A DNA stretch of 27,775 nucleotides from JABMQB01 sp964575025 (GTDB taxonomy: Bacteria > Bacteroidota > Bacteroidia > Bacteroidales > Prolixibacteraceae). A program made the translations under genes and the position numbers. The first letter of the stretch is position 1, and each line of letters opens with the position of its first letter. Location: the NCBI GenBank assembly GCA_964575025.1, contig CAZNPV010000046.1, forward strand, positions 1 through 27,775, given 5' to 3'. Under the pieces are notes generated by a model. The model was not told where the DNA came from. It searched no databases and saw nothing but the letters and a program-made list of their open reading frames with translations. Shown in pieces: positions 15,751 to 24,835 of this stretch.

Positions 15751-15849
15751 AAAACAAAATTTTTGTATCTTGCATTGCAATGAAAAGAAACAGGTAACAT
15801 GAAGGAACCCGAAAGAATGAATATCCATAAAATAAACCTTTAGAATCAC

Positions 15850-17406
15850 ATGAAAAACATTCAACTTAGAATATTGATAGTAACAGGCTTTTTCATCATT
15901 GCAAGCCCTGTTTTTTCGCAGTTTAAATTCACATCCAGTGAGGTGATCGGGCAGGTTCTGACTGTTGATACAATACATGGTACCGGAACCTTACAGGTTC
16001 ATTTCAACACATCAAGCGACAGCAGTTATTGGGCATACGACGATGAATCCCAAACTTCGTTCACGTTGAATATAGCCAAATGCCAGACCCGAAAGGGACT
16101 TGAAGTAAAAGTATTTGATGAGAACGGACTGGAAGTTGAGAACAAAGATTTTGAGTGCAACAATTTTGGGGGGTACCGGAATCCGGTACGTGTATCCAAT
16201 GTTGAAACTGTAATGGAACTTCTGCAAAAAAGCAAAGAAATAAATGCAGGTACAGAGGATTCCTTACGAAATATTCCGTTTTATCCGGCAGCTTGTTTGT
16301 TCGATCTGGATGAATCCGGCCATGATCAGGCTTTTGGAGCTTATCCCGGGAAATTCAAAAGGGTGGAATATGGGTTCAGGTTTAACTTTGAAGGGGTTTC
16401 CGTACTGGATAATGACATTGTTTTTGAGATGGATACCTATGACGAAGGAAATACCGGAATGACGGCGGCATATACTTTCCTGCTTGCCATCGGACACAAA
16501 GACAGTGTGGTTACGGAAATCCCCGGTTTTTATATCAGCGGAAGCGGGAAAAGAGTCGTGAAGGTTGCTGAAACAGCCGGAATGCCGGTTGCTGAATTTG
16601 CGAATGAGAATGTCTATTTTTATTTGAAGACGACAGGTACCGGAACCCAAATAGCGGAAAGCAGCATGGATCCCATTGTTGTTTTCGATAATTTTTCTGT
16701 TTCATACCAAATGCCCATGTGGATTGAACCGGAGGCCGGAATTAACAACAACGGGGAATACAGCAACGAAGACGATATCATACAGGCTGAGACAGGGAAA
16801 GATTCGCTGGTTTCCATTCATCTGAAAACCAGTGGACGCCTGGGGGATTTTGTGATCATCAACGACAGGGTGGAAGAGGAAACCAAGCTGATCAGTCTGT
16901 TGCCCGAAGGGGGTGTGAAAGCCAACGACGGAAACGGAAATTATTCGGTGAATATCCCCTATGATTTCACCCCCGGAGATATAGAAACAAAAGCAAAAAT
17001 GGTCATTGCCGCTCCCGGAACAGGAACCATCGACGATGACGTACTCCTCTACGTTAACGTGAAACCCGGAACATCAGAAGTTCAGTCGGGAAGACTGGAG
17101 CTTGACTGTGGCGTACGGATCTGGTACGACCTCTTTATGCAGGGAATACCCGCTACATCGGCACAAAGCATTGGGAACAGGAAGGCAGATGTGAAAGTGT
17201 ATCCAAATCCGGCCAGTGAGAAAGTATTCATTTCTGTTCATGAGCCAACCAGAATTTCGGTTTACAGCATTACTGGAGACCTTGTAAAATCTGAAATGAT
17301 TCATTCCGGAAACGATTACATCGATGTAAGCGATTTAAGTAAAGGTGTTTACTTCATAAAATCACCGGGGAATAAAGCGTTTGTCCGGAAAATAGTATTA
17401 AACTAA
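15850..17406 (+). CDS. T9SS-exported protein of unknown function
   Basis: A 518-residue protein that I do not recognise apart from its ends. Residues 1-24 are a signal peptide (cleavage after VFSQ). Residues about 445-518 are a type A T9SS sorting domain: VKVYPNPASEKVFI, then ISVYSITGDLVKS and LSKGVYFIKSPGNKAFVRKIVLN. The middle is rich in beta-strand-like, acidic and glycine segments; around 95-300 there are jelly-roll-like stretches (RVEYGFRFNFEGVSVLDNDIVFEMDTYD) that might be a carbohydrate-binding or laminin-G-like sandwich. About 305-425 is a second beta-rich segment. It is divergently transcribed from the DeoR gene and convergent with the CotH gene, so it may be controlled from the same intergenic region. 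Surface binding or degradation of the glycan is a guess. Confidence 0.85.
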   Translation: MKNIQLRILIVTGFFIIASPVFSQFKFTSSEVIGQVLTVDTIHGTGTLQVHFNTSSDSSYWAYDDESQTSFTLNIAKCQTRKGLEVKVFDENGLEVENKDFECNNFGGYRNPVRVSNVETVMELLQKSKEINAGTEDSLRNIPFYPAACLFDLDESGHDQAFGAYPGKFKRVEYGFRFNFEGVSVLDNDIVFEMDTYDEGNTGMTAAYTFLLAIGHKDSVVTEIPGFYISGSGKRVVKVAETAGMPVAEFANENVYFYLKTTGTGTQIAESSMDPIVVFDNFSVSYQMPMWIEPEAGINNNGEYSNEDDIIQAETGKDSLVSIHLKTSGRLGDFVIINDRVEEETKLISLLPEGGVKANDGNGNYSVNIPYDFTPGDIETKAKMVIAAPGTGTIDDDVLLYVNVKPGTSEVQSGRLELDCGVRIWYDLFMQGIPATSAQSIGNRKADVKVYPNPASEKVFISVHEPTRISVYSITGDLVKSEMIHSGNDYIDVSDLSKGVYFIKSPGNKAFVRKIVLN

Positions 17407-17429
17407 AACTTTCTTTGCACTCATTCGAT

Positions 17430-20150
17430 TTATTTACGGACGATTTTTCCCGTAACGATCTGGTTGTTGTACTTGATGCGGTACAGAAAGATTCCCGGTT
17501 CATTGTTTTCAGGAGTCCATTTTATTTCGTTGTATCCCAAGGTTTTAAATCCTGAAAACAGGGTAGCGATCTTTTTCCCGTCGATGTGGTAAATATTGAT
17601 TTCAATCTCACCGTCAGCCGGCAGGTTAAACGTTATGTTTGTTGTTTTGCGGAACGGATTGGGATAACTTCCGGATGAAATTTTTCTGTTTTCTGCAAAT
17701 GTTTCTGTTGAAGTGGTAAAATCGAAGGTTGCTTCCGTAATGGGCGACCATTCGTTTCCGGATATTGCCCTGGCTTTTACCGTCACATTGGAAGAGAGCA
17801 GGATCTCCCCTGAATAGAGTTGCGCACCGGATGCAATGTTTGAGGTGATTTGTTCGCGCGGGTCTGTTCCGTTGGTTGTAAAATAGATATCGCCATAATT
17901 GGTGGTTATTTCCAGATTTATTGCCGAATACATTTCCCCTCCGTTGTGGCTGAAAACCGGGGCTTCGATGGTTGGGAAAAGTCCGCTTTGCCGGAATTGT
18001 TCAACCACAATATCGGTCCGGTAAGGAAAATAATTTGTGAGCAGGCTTTGAAGTTTGGGAACCCAGTGATCATTTTTTGTGTAGAGGACTTTGGTTCCGT
18101 CGGAGGGGGCTACATCCTTCCGGTAGTCTCCCCAGCGGGCCGATTCTGCGATAATAGCCAGGTCGATCTGGTTGGCCAGGGCCAGGTAACGGTCGGTTGC
18201 GGCTTCCGTGCTTAAAGGGCCGTTTTGGAAGAAGTTTCGCTGGATATGGTCGGCAAACAACATTCTGAAATCCGCATTTCCCTGCATTTTCTGATAAAAC
18301 CAGCTTGGATTTTCTTCGTTGTTTTCATCCACATTGTTGTAATGGACATCGGTCATCGATGTTTCGGCATCCCATGCAAAAAACCGGAATCCTGCATCGT
18401 TGGTCACCCGGTTACGTGCAGCAATCCAGTTGTTGTGGTCCCAGTCCTCGTTTCCGATGTACATGTTGTATTGCATATAGTCGATCAGGTTTTCCACGTC
18501 AAGGAGGTTTTCAAGCGAAGGATTTAATGTTCCGTCGGGATTTTTCCCCTGGACTTTCTGATACGCTGTATTGCCTGCCAGGCCTGATTTAGTCTGGTTG
18601 TAGAGCCGTGTCCATGCGGCCCAGTTGCCGTCAACGGTACCCCCATGGTCTTTGATCACATCAAAATCATCTTCCTCGCCGGTGAGGTACGCTTCCATAA
18701 AGTCGTTGGTCAGCTTCTCCGAAACATTGTAAACCCCCCAGTACAAACCGTTCAGATAGAGATGTACAAAACGCTGGTGTGCGGAAGGGTGCCCGAGTGC
18801 CAGCTGCGTAGTTTTTGCAAACGGGTCCTGGAGGTACTGGGCATTGTTTCTTTGATTGGCAGCGTTTTTAACCCATGAATAATTGTATCCGGCACGCAGG
18901 ACCAGGGCATTGAATTCATTGGCAGCACTTTCTTCATCAAAAAACCGGAAACGCAATTTGGAGGGGCCGTACATGCTTCGGAAGGAAATCCGGAAGGAAT
19001 GCTTCTGGCTGTTCTCAGGTACACGGCTGTTCCCGCCATGCAACCGCAATCCGCAGTTTACCTGAAATTCCTTGTGACTGTCCGGGTCGAAAAATTCGAC
19101 CGATGCAGGCCGTTCCCATTCCGATCCCATGCCCCCTTCCCCTGTCTTGCCCGTATAAATATAAATGCCTCCCTTTTCCTGATCCTGTTCATGAGAAAAA
19201 AGGTACCCTATATTTGTGACAATCGACAAGGTTGGAATGGATAACAGGGCATCATCCATCAGGTCCTGATACTCCGGATGATTGCATATCTCCGGGTCCA
19301 TTTCATAATCTGCCGGAGCATTGCCGGAACTAAACCGCAATGGGCTCCAGGTGGAAGGATAGCCTTCCGGGTTGTTGGGTTGCTGTAGAATGTCTTCAAT
19401 AAACAAATAGGTTTGGGTTATGATATCGCTGGCAATACCGGAGGGATTATAGGCAACGGCACTTAATGGAGTAGTTGTGGAAATGGGTATGGCACCCTGA
19501 TATTTTGTGCCGGTTTGTTTGGTAGGCCGGGTTCCGTTTGTGGTATAATATATTTCTGTGTTCTCACCAGGGGAAGAAAGAGAAACGGTAAATTCCCTGT
19601 CGTAAAATCCACGCGTATGGCTGAAAAGAGGAGCTACGGGCAAATCACCCAGGGTATTTTCCGCACCGGGAGTAGGCTCACTGAAAAAGACAAACTGTTC
19701 ATGATAAATTCCATAAGAAATATCCTGGCGTTGTGCAGGGTACCAATCGTCACCAAATGAAAAGGAAAGGGTCGTGCCATCGGGTTCCACAAGGGCCAGG
19801 TATTCACCTGATCCGGAAAGCTTAAAATTGGTATGCAGGTTTTTTGACGGGTCGGTACGTTTTTTCCCCGAACAAAAAATGACCATGTATTGATCTGCCT
19901 GCAAGGTTATATCCGGGATCTTCCATTTGGTCAGGTTGTCCTGTTTGTCGGTTAAATACCAGCCTTTCAGGTTTACATCCGTTTCTCCGGGATTGTACAA
20001 TTCAAGCCAGTCGGACGATTCGCCGTCTTCATCCATCAATGTTTCGGAATTGATCGCCATAAACTCAGAAATGAGGATCTTTCTGCTTTCGGCAAAGCTT
20101 ACCAGTGGAATCACGGATAGGAGCAGCAGTAGTGGTAATTTATTGGTCAT
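17430..20150 (-). CDS. CotH-kinase-family T9SS surface protein with lamin-tail domain
   Basis: A large secreted multidomain protein, 906 residues from the ATG at 20150 (a TTG six bases earlier is possible but unlikely). Domain order by motif: signal peptide 1-20; lamin-tail domain about 25-150 (ISEFMAINSETLMDEDGESS, WLELYNPG); chitobiase/FN3-like domain about 165-250 (EIYYTTNGTRPT); CotH kinase-like domain about 295-640 with DFDVIKDHGG, NEDWDHNNWIAARN and FFAWDAETSMTD; a second chitobiase-like domain about 745-820 (DIYFTTNGTDPR); and a C-terminal T9SS type A sorting domain (SYPNPFRKTTNITF to KIVRK). CotH is an atypical protein kinase of Bacillus spore coats; the role of bacterial T9SS versions is not known. 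It is the third gene of the GH106-like/GH105 operon (31-base gap after GH105), so a surface function in glycan use or adhesion is likely. Confidence 0.92.
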   Translation of the reverse strand: MTNKLPLLLLLSVIPLVSFAESRKILISEFMAINSETLMDEDGESSDWLELYNPGETDVNLKGWYLTDKQDNLTKWKIPDITLQADQYMVIFCSGKKRTDPSKNLHTNFKLSGSGEYLALVEPDGTTLSFSFGDDWYPAQRQDISYGIYHEQFVFFSEPTPGAENTLGDLPVAPLFSHTRGFYDREFTVSLSSPGENTEIYYTTNGTRPTKQTGTKYQGAIPISTTTPLSAVAYNPSGIASDIITQTYLFIEDILQQPNNPEGYPSTWSPLRFSSGNAPADYEMDPEICNHPEYQDLMDDALLSIPTLSIVTNIGYLFSHEQDQEKGGIYIYTGKTGEGGMGSEWERPASVEFFDPDSHKEFQVNCGLRLHGGNSRVPENSQKHSFRISFRSMYGPSKLRFRFFDEESAANEFNALVLRAGYNYSWVKNAANQRNNAQYLQDPFAKTTQLALGHPSAHQRFVHLYLNGLYWGVYNVSEKLTNDFMEAYLTGEEDDFDVIKDHGGTVDGNWAAWTRLYNQTKSGLAGNTAYQKVQGKNPDGTLNPSLENLLDVENLIDYMQYNMYIGNEDWDHNNWIAARNRVTNDAGFRFFAWDAETSMTDVHYNNVDENNEENPSWFYQKMQGNADFRMLFADHIQRNFFQNGPLSTEAATDRYLALANQIDLAIIAESARWGDYRKDVAPSDGTKVLYTKNDHWVPKLQSLLTNYFPYRTDIVVEQFRQSGLFPTIEAPVFSHNGGEMYSAINLEITTNYGDIYFTTNGTDPREQITSNIASGAQLYSGEILLSSNVTVKARAISGNEWSPITEATFDFTTSTETFAENRKISSGSYPNPFRKTTNITFNLPADGEIEINIYHIDGKKIATLFSGFKTLGYNEIKWTPENNEPGIFLYRIKYNNQIVTGKIVRK

Positions 20151-20181
20151 TTTCAAATAAAAAAAGACAAAGGTACAGGAT

Positions 20182-21354
20182 TTATTTGTTTAACTCAAGA
20201 GCAGCCAGGATAAACGGGGCGACTCCCTTGCTGTCGTTCTTAACGATTCTTTCGTTGATATAATATTCGTAGGAACCGTCGCGGTAGGGATTTCCTCCCA
20301 GTCCGCAACTTCCGCAGATATTGATAATAGACGGAAGCCCGTCTTCATCGGTGATCACAAAGGTTTCCACGATATCATCGAAAGCTTCCTCTGCAATATC
20401 CCGGTATTTTTCGGGCAGATACCCGTTTTTTGCTCCTTTGGCAAAAGCATAGACATACATTGCTGATCCGGAGGCTTCGGGGTAATTGCCCTCTTTGCCT
20501 GCCATGTCAAGCACCTGGTACCATACGCCGCTTTCCGGATCCCGGACGTTCAGGAGTGCTTCGCAGGTGTTGTTAAGAATCCGGATTAATTCTTCCCGTT
20601 GGTGATGGACTTCGGGAAAATAGTCCAGTATATCGACCAGGGCCATGAGGTACCATCCCATGGCTCTGCTCCAGAAATGGGGTGACTGCCCGGTATCGGG
20701 ATGGCTCCAGGGCTGTTCCCGGCTTTCATCCCAGGCATGGTATAAAAGTCCGGTTTGCGGATCCCGGGTTTTCTCATAAATATGGATCACCTGGTGTGCA
20801 ACCACATCAAACCACTGAGGCTGGTCAAACTCAGCTGCATACCGGGCTAAAAAAGGAGAAGCCATATAAATCCCATCGAGCCACATTTGCCAGGGATACC
20901 GCTTTTTGTGCCAATACCCGCCCGATTTGGTTTTCGGATGGTTTTCCATCTGAGTGATGAACTGCCCCAGTGCTTTTCTGTATTTTTCATCTCCGGTTTT
21001 TTTATATAGCTCCAGAAGGTTATTGGCCGGCCTGATCAGGTCAATGTTGAATGCCTCCATATCGTATCGTTCAATGTGCCCGTTTTCATCGACCAACAGA
21101 TCGATAAAGGTCTTCATGTAGTTCGAATAGGCAGGGTTAACACTTCCCAGCTTATCGATTGCCGTACCAAGCAGGGCCACATCATAGGACCAGCCTGCTG
21201 CGGTCCTGCCATTATAAAAGGCAAGGCTGACGTATCGTTGCATAACGGCATCCGCCATTCGTATGCTCCATTTTTCCTGCTTCTCTTTTTCAGCACACGA
21301 AAGTCCCGACAAAAGAAGCATGATGATCACAATTCGGTGGTTTATGTTCCTCAT
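20182..21354 (-). CDS. GH105 unsaturated rhamnogalacturonyl hydrolase, lipoprotein
   Basis: A 390-residue glycoside hydrolase of family 105 (YteR/YesR class), which removes the unsaturated uronic acid from the non-reducing end of rhamnogalacturonan fragments made by lyases. The signal peptide ends GLSC with Cys20 as a probable lipid anchor, so it should be membrane-attached. Catalytic landmarks match YteR: Asp105 in NIDLIRPANNLL and Asp160 in YPWQMWLDGIYMA, with the conserved WSRAMGWYLMAL and EASGSAMYVYAFAKG. The (alpha/alpha)6 barrel length is normal. It follows the GH106-like gene by 12 bases and precedes the CotH gene, forming one operon. No lyase is in the window to supply its substrate. 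Confidence 0.93.
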   Translation of the reverse strand: MRNINHRIVIIMLLLSGLSCAEKEKQEKWSIRMADAVMQRYVSLAFYNGRTAAGWSYDVALLGTAIDKLGSVNPAYSNYMKTFIDLLVDENGHIERYDMEAFNIDLIRPANNLLELYKKTGDEKYRKALGQFITQMENHPKTKSGGYWHKKRYPWQMWLDGIYMASPFLARYAAEFDQPQWFDVVAHQVIHIYEKTRDPQTGLLYHAWDESREQPWSHPDTGQSPHFWSRAMGWYLMALVDILDYFPEVHHQREELIRILNNTCEALLNVRDPESGVWYQVLDMAGKEGNYPEASGSAMYVYAFAKGAKNGYLPEKYRDIAEEAFDDIVETFVITDEDGLPSIINICGSCGLGGNPYRDGSYEYYINERIVKNDSKGVAPFILAALELNK

Positions 21355-21366
21355 AATTTTATCAGG

Positions 21367-24300
21367 TTAATTATTTGTTGTAATCTGTACAGGCTTCAGC
21401 AATCCGAAGGGAATATGGTTGTATGCATCGGTCCAGATAGCCAATTCTGAATGTGTCTTACGCAAATCGTACCAGTCTGATTCGCCCCGTCCATCGGGAA
21501 AGCCTCCGGCTCCCGTGAAACTGTCTGGTCCCACTTTAATCAGTTCTCCTCCTTTATGATGATGGGGGCCCAGCAGGTTGCGCAGTGAATTTACAAGGGT
21601 AATCTTCACTTCATTTCCTCCTTCCTTCAGGAATCCGGTGATTTCGGTTCTGTAAGGAGCCCAGCATAAGGTGTCAACAATCCGGCCATTTAGTTCAATG
21701 ACCGACACAACCGATTCGCAATCGGGGAGTTCAATATAGTATTTTTTTGATGGGTTAACTGCTTTTAAAACAAAATCCTGTTTCAGTTCAAAAGCCCCGG
21801 CATAGAAGGGATAACCTTCCATTGTGAGGTTTCCGGCAAAGGATTTCTTTTCGGAAGCTATCGAAAAATGGCTGAACTGATAAACCGGCCGGTTAAGAAA
21901 GTCTCCGGTATGGTTTCGCTGGGTTTCCATGGTTTCGGCTATAAGATTTCCGGTAACTGCAAAATCTCCGGTCAGGTAAATGCTTTCGATCTCGGTTCCA
22001 TATCTTTCCTTTGGGACTTCGCTTAAGGGGTTGGGTGCAATAAAATCAAGCGACAGCTGAATTTCATTTTTTCCTTCTTTCAGGAACCCGGAAACATCTG
22101 CCGTATGGAATTTATGGTCGATGTAGAATTCTTCAGTTTTGAATGCTACCGTATGATTATTCACAGCAATCTGTTTATGCATTCCAGGTTGTTCAACCAC
22201 CAGCGTACAACCGGGAGGGATGTTGTCGATTGAAACAGGGTAGTTCAGAATCAGTGGTCCGGAATATTTCTCTTTTGAAAGCCGGTTGAAGATTCCGATC
22301 ACCGGTTCCGGCAAACTGTAGGTTCTGCCGTTGTCCATGGAGTATGAAGCAAAATCCAGGGTGATGGCATTGGGATTCAGCCGCTTGCCCTGCCACTTAT
22401 TGTCCAGTGTGAATACCTTTTCTGTTTTTGGCGCTACGGAATACATTCCGGAGCTCTTTGCCTGGCTGCTTAATGACCCCGATGTGATCCAGATGTTGGA
22501 TGCCGGAGGCAGCATAAGTTCAAGTTCACCCTTCTCGTTTGGCATCAGGCTGAAACACTCTCCGGGGGATGGATCCCACAAGACCACATCATGGGTGAAT
22601 AATCCGGATTGTATCCGAAAGTGTATTTCATCGGTATTCGAGATGTTGCTGATCTGAAGCAAGTGTCCGTTGGGAACACTCCTTAGTTGGGTCCATATTT
22701 TATCGGCATTTTCGCCTGTTATGGTAACATGGGCTTTACCCTTTTCATTTAATAACCCAGCTATTTCTGGAATATCCGTATGAATTACCGAATTTTTGAG
22801 TTTTCTAAGTTTTTTTCCTCCGGGCAGGCCATCGACAAACGCAGGGAACCTTCCGGTATTGAATATCAAACCACCCGATTCAGAAAGTTTTTTCAGGAGG
22901 TCGATCGTTGTTTCCCGTATGGAGATCATGTCGGGAAGTATAACAATTCTGTAATTCATGGCACCGATACAAAGTCCTTCCTGGTTTATGGTTGCTGTAT
23001 CAGCCATGATCTGTTCATCCCCGATATCGTAATCGTAGTGTATTTTTTGCAATGTTTCCAGGAGGGTTAAAATGCCTGAAGTAAATTCACCCTCCTCATG
23101 GTTTTTTATATATTCGCTTTCCAGGGGGCTGATGACCAGCAGTTGCGGATTATAGTGTCCGATGGTTGTGGCGTAGGCAATTCGGGCCAGGTAATCTTCA
23201 ATTTTTTTGTTGTATTTCCAATACGGTTGGTGATACGAGAAGGTAGGAGGGTAATCTCTCTTTCTGGCGCCCATCATGCTGTATTGGGTAAGGTGGGGGC
23301 AAAAATGGTTTATGCCGAGAATGCTGTGCCAGCCAGCGATCCATTTCCGGTCCTGGAAATTCATGTTATGGCCGCTGATCCCGAACAGTTCACTGAGCCT
23401 TTTGGGGGTTGCATACTGGTTTGCTACACTGCTCAGGCGCCTGGCTGTAATCAGCCTGTTATCAATCGTAAGGCCCAGGTGGTCGATTCCCGGTTGCTGC
23501 ATGTTCCGGTAGTGAAGCATTGAGTTGCCAATCCGGTCGCGTACCTTTTCCAGCACATCCTCACCGAGAAAATGCCCGGTGAAGATCATTCCGTTTTCCT
23601 GGCAAAAATCCGAAATCTGTTTCGTAAAGCTTTCTTCAAACTGTAACGCTTTTGCCCGGTAATAATGCATCCGCACCTGGCGCCAGTTCTCTTTTTCTTC
23701 AAACAGAAGGGAGATTTTGTCAACCAGATTGTACCTGTACCGTTCTGTAAATTTTTTCTCCAGCCATGGCGACCAGGAGAGAACTCCCTGGTCGGGCGTA
23801 TTTTTGTCGAAATAGCGCGCGTGGATATGCGGCTCATCCGTAAAAATTCCAAAACGGTAACCGGTGATGCGGGCTCTGTATTTATCCACATAGGGACGGT
23901 ATGCAATATTTATGAATTCACGGACCATCTCCGGATTAAACAGATCAACGTAACAGGTTCCGTTAAAAATGTCATACCCGAATTGTGTGGTATACAGGAC
24001 ATAATTGTAAAGGCTGTCTGCCTGAATAATTTCTGCTCCTTCGGGGAGGCTGGTTTTTTTATTGAGTCTGGCCAGTGATTTTGCCCGGTACTGTTTATCC
24101 ATTCTCGGAATAATCCCTCCGGCATAACCACTCGGCCATTTGTCTTCGTCGTAAAACATGGCATGCAATCCTGCTTTGTCAGCAGCATCTACCGCTGCAT
24201 CCATAACCCTCCACCAGTCATCTCCCAGGAATCCGGTAATTAATCCCGACCGGCTGTGGAGATAGAATCCGCCTAATCCTGCCTGTTTAAAATCAAAAAT

Positions 24301-24546
24301 CTGTTTTTTTATCTCTTCTTCGGTCAGTGAATCATTCAGGGAATAAAACGGGAAGGAACGATATTCTGCCGGAGGGTTTCTGAATTTCCGGAAATTAAGC
24401 TCCTTTTCAAACTCCCCTGCACTGGCAGATGTCTCTTTAGGGTTGTTACATCTGCCTGTGAGCAGTACAAACAATAGGAGTAGAAGGTAGATCCCCCATA
24501 GGGTATAAAACCTTGATTTTGTGTTGTATCTTTTGGTTTCAGGCAT
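21367..24546 (-). CDS. GH106-like secreted glycoside hydrolase (putative alpha-L-rhamnosidase)
   Basis: A 1059-residue secreted enzyme. An N-terminal hydrophobic segment (13-30) is followed by Cys33, which could be lipidated. The catalytic part opens with FRNPPAEYRSFPFYSLND (55-72) and LGGFYLHSRSGL, the pattern that starts many Bacteroidota GH106-like proteins (a TIM-barrel rhamnosidase family that includes rhamnogalacturonan-II enzymes of Bacteroides). Further on are DEDKWPSGYAGG, FTDEPH and HFLGEDVL, then a long beta-rich C-terminal half with two GH2-type sugar-binding-like jelly-rolls (DHKFHTADVSGFLKEGKNEI and WAPYRTEITGFLKEGGNEV). It is longer than the minimal family and distant in places, so the substrate might not be rhamnose. 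I could not assign the catalytic pair with certainty; Glu in FTDEPH is a candidate. It leads the operon with GH105, which supports action on rhamnogalacturonan. Confidence 0.82.
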   Translation of the reverse strand: MPETKRYNTKSRFYTLWGIYLLLLLFVLLTGRCNNPKETSASAGEFEKELNFRKFRNPPAEYRSFPFYSLNDSLTEEEIKKQIFDFKQAGLGGFYLHSRSGLITGFLGDDWWRVMDAAVDAADKAGLHAMFYDEDKWPSGYAGGIIPRMDKQYRAKSLARLNKKTSLPEGAEIIQADSLYNYVLYTTQFGYDIFNGTCYVDLFNPEMVREFINIAYRPYVDKYRARITGYRFGIFTDEPHIHARYFDKNTPDQGVLSWSPWLEKKFTERYRYNLVDKISLLFEEKENWRQVRMHYYRAKALQFEESFTKQISDFCQENGMIFTGHFLGEDVLEKVRDRIGNSMLHYRNMQQPGIDHLGLTIDNRLITARRLSSVANQYATPKRLSELFGISGHNMNFQDRKWIAGWHSILGINHFCPHLTQYSMMGARKRDYPPTFSYHQPYWKYNKKIEDYLARIAYATTIGHYNPQLLVISPLESEYIKNHEEGEFTSGILTLLETLQKIHYDYDIGDEQIMADTATINQEGLCIGAMNYRIVILPDMISIRETTIDLLKKLSESGGLIFNTGRFPAFVDGLPGGKKLRKLKNSVIHTDIPEIAGLLNEKGKAHVTITGENADKIWTQLRSVPNGHLLQISNISNTDEIHFRIQSGLFTHDVVLWDPSPGECFSLMPNEKGELELMLPPASNIWITSGSLSSQAKSSGMYSVAPKTEKVFTLDNKWQGKRLNPNAITLDFASYSMDNGRTYSLPEPVIGIFNRLSKEKYSGPLILNYPVSIDNIPPGCTLVVEQPGMHKQIAVNNHTVAFKTEEFYIDHKFHTADVSGFLKEGKNEIQLSLDFIAPNPLSEVPKERYGTEIESIYLTGDFAVTGNLIAETMETQRNHTGDFLNRPVYQFSHFSIASEKKSFAGNLTMEGYPFYAGAFELKQDFVLKAVNPSKKYYIELPDCESVVSVIELNGRIVDTLCWAPYRTEITGFLKEGGNEVKITLVNSLRNLLGPHHHKGGELIKVGPDSFTGAGGFPDGRGESDWYDLRKTHSELAIWTDAYNHIPFGLLKPVQITTNN

Positions 24547-24577
24547 TTGCTGTTTCTGCTGGCATAAAAATAGGATT

Positions 24578-24585
24578 CAAAAATA
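24578..24585 (-). promoter_or_regulatory. Candidate -7 element for the GH106-like operon
   Basis: On the minus strand TATTTTTG fits the Bacteroidota TAnnTTTG -7 consensus, 31 to 38 bases before the start codon. Its -33 region falls on the AACGTT site at 24603-24616, consistent with repression by the divergent LacI protein. Confidence 0.45.
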
Positions 24586-24602
24586 GTAAGTTTTTTATAA
24601 TA

Positions 24603-24616
24603 TGTAAACGTTATCA
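24603..24616. promoter_or_regulatory. Candidate LacI-family operator near the GH106-like gene
   Basis: TGTAAACGTTATCA has the CpG-centred AACGTT core and TG...CA ends of LacI/GalR-family operators; ten of fourteen positions are palindromic. It lies 57 bases before the GH106-like start, at the -33 region of the predicted promoter. Confidence 0.6.
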
Positions 24617-24781
24617 AGAATTATCGTTCCCAAAAAACCAACGACGATTCGCTTGATATAAAATTTTTTTTAACAGCAAAAATCATTGAATTGTCAGAAT
24701 TTCAAATAATTAATAAATGTTTGTTTCCTTTTTTTGAAAAATACCTGTTTAAGAAAAGGTGTGAAAATTTTTATTTTATTT
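24617..24781. other. AT-rich centre of the divergent intergenic region
   Basis: The stretch between the two operator candidates is very AT-rich with several A/T tracts and holds no convincing gene. Two operators about 179 bases apart across a bendable AT-rich segment could support DNA looping by a LacI-family tetramer or dimer pair; this is inference. Confidence 0.4.
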
Positions 24782-24795
24782 TGAAAACGTTTACA
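24782..24795. promoter_or_regulatory. Candidate LacI-family operator near the lacI-type gene
   Basis: TGAAAACGTTTACA is palindromic at twelve of fourteen positions around CpG, a strong match to LacI/GalR-family operators. It ends 40 bases before the regulator start codon and overlaps a weak -7-like TACATTGC (24792-24799), which suggests autoregulation. Confidence 0.65.
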
Positions 24796-24835
24796 TTGCA
24801 ATCTGCAAATTTAAGCAAATATAAAAAAGCTTTTT

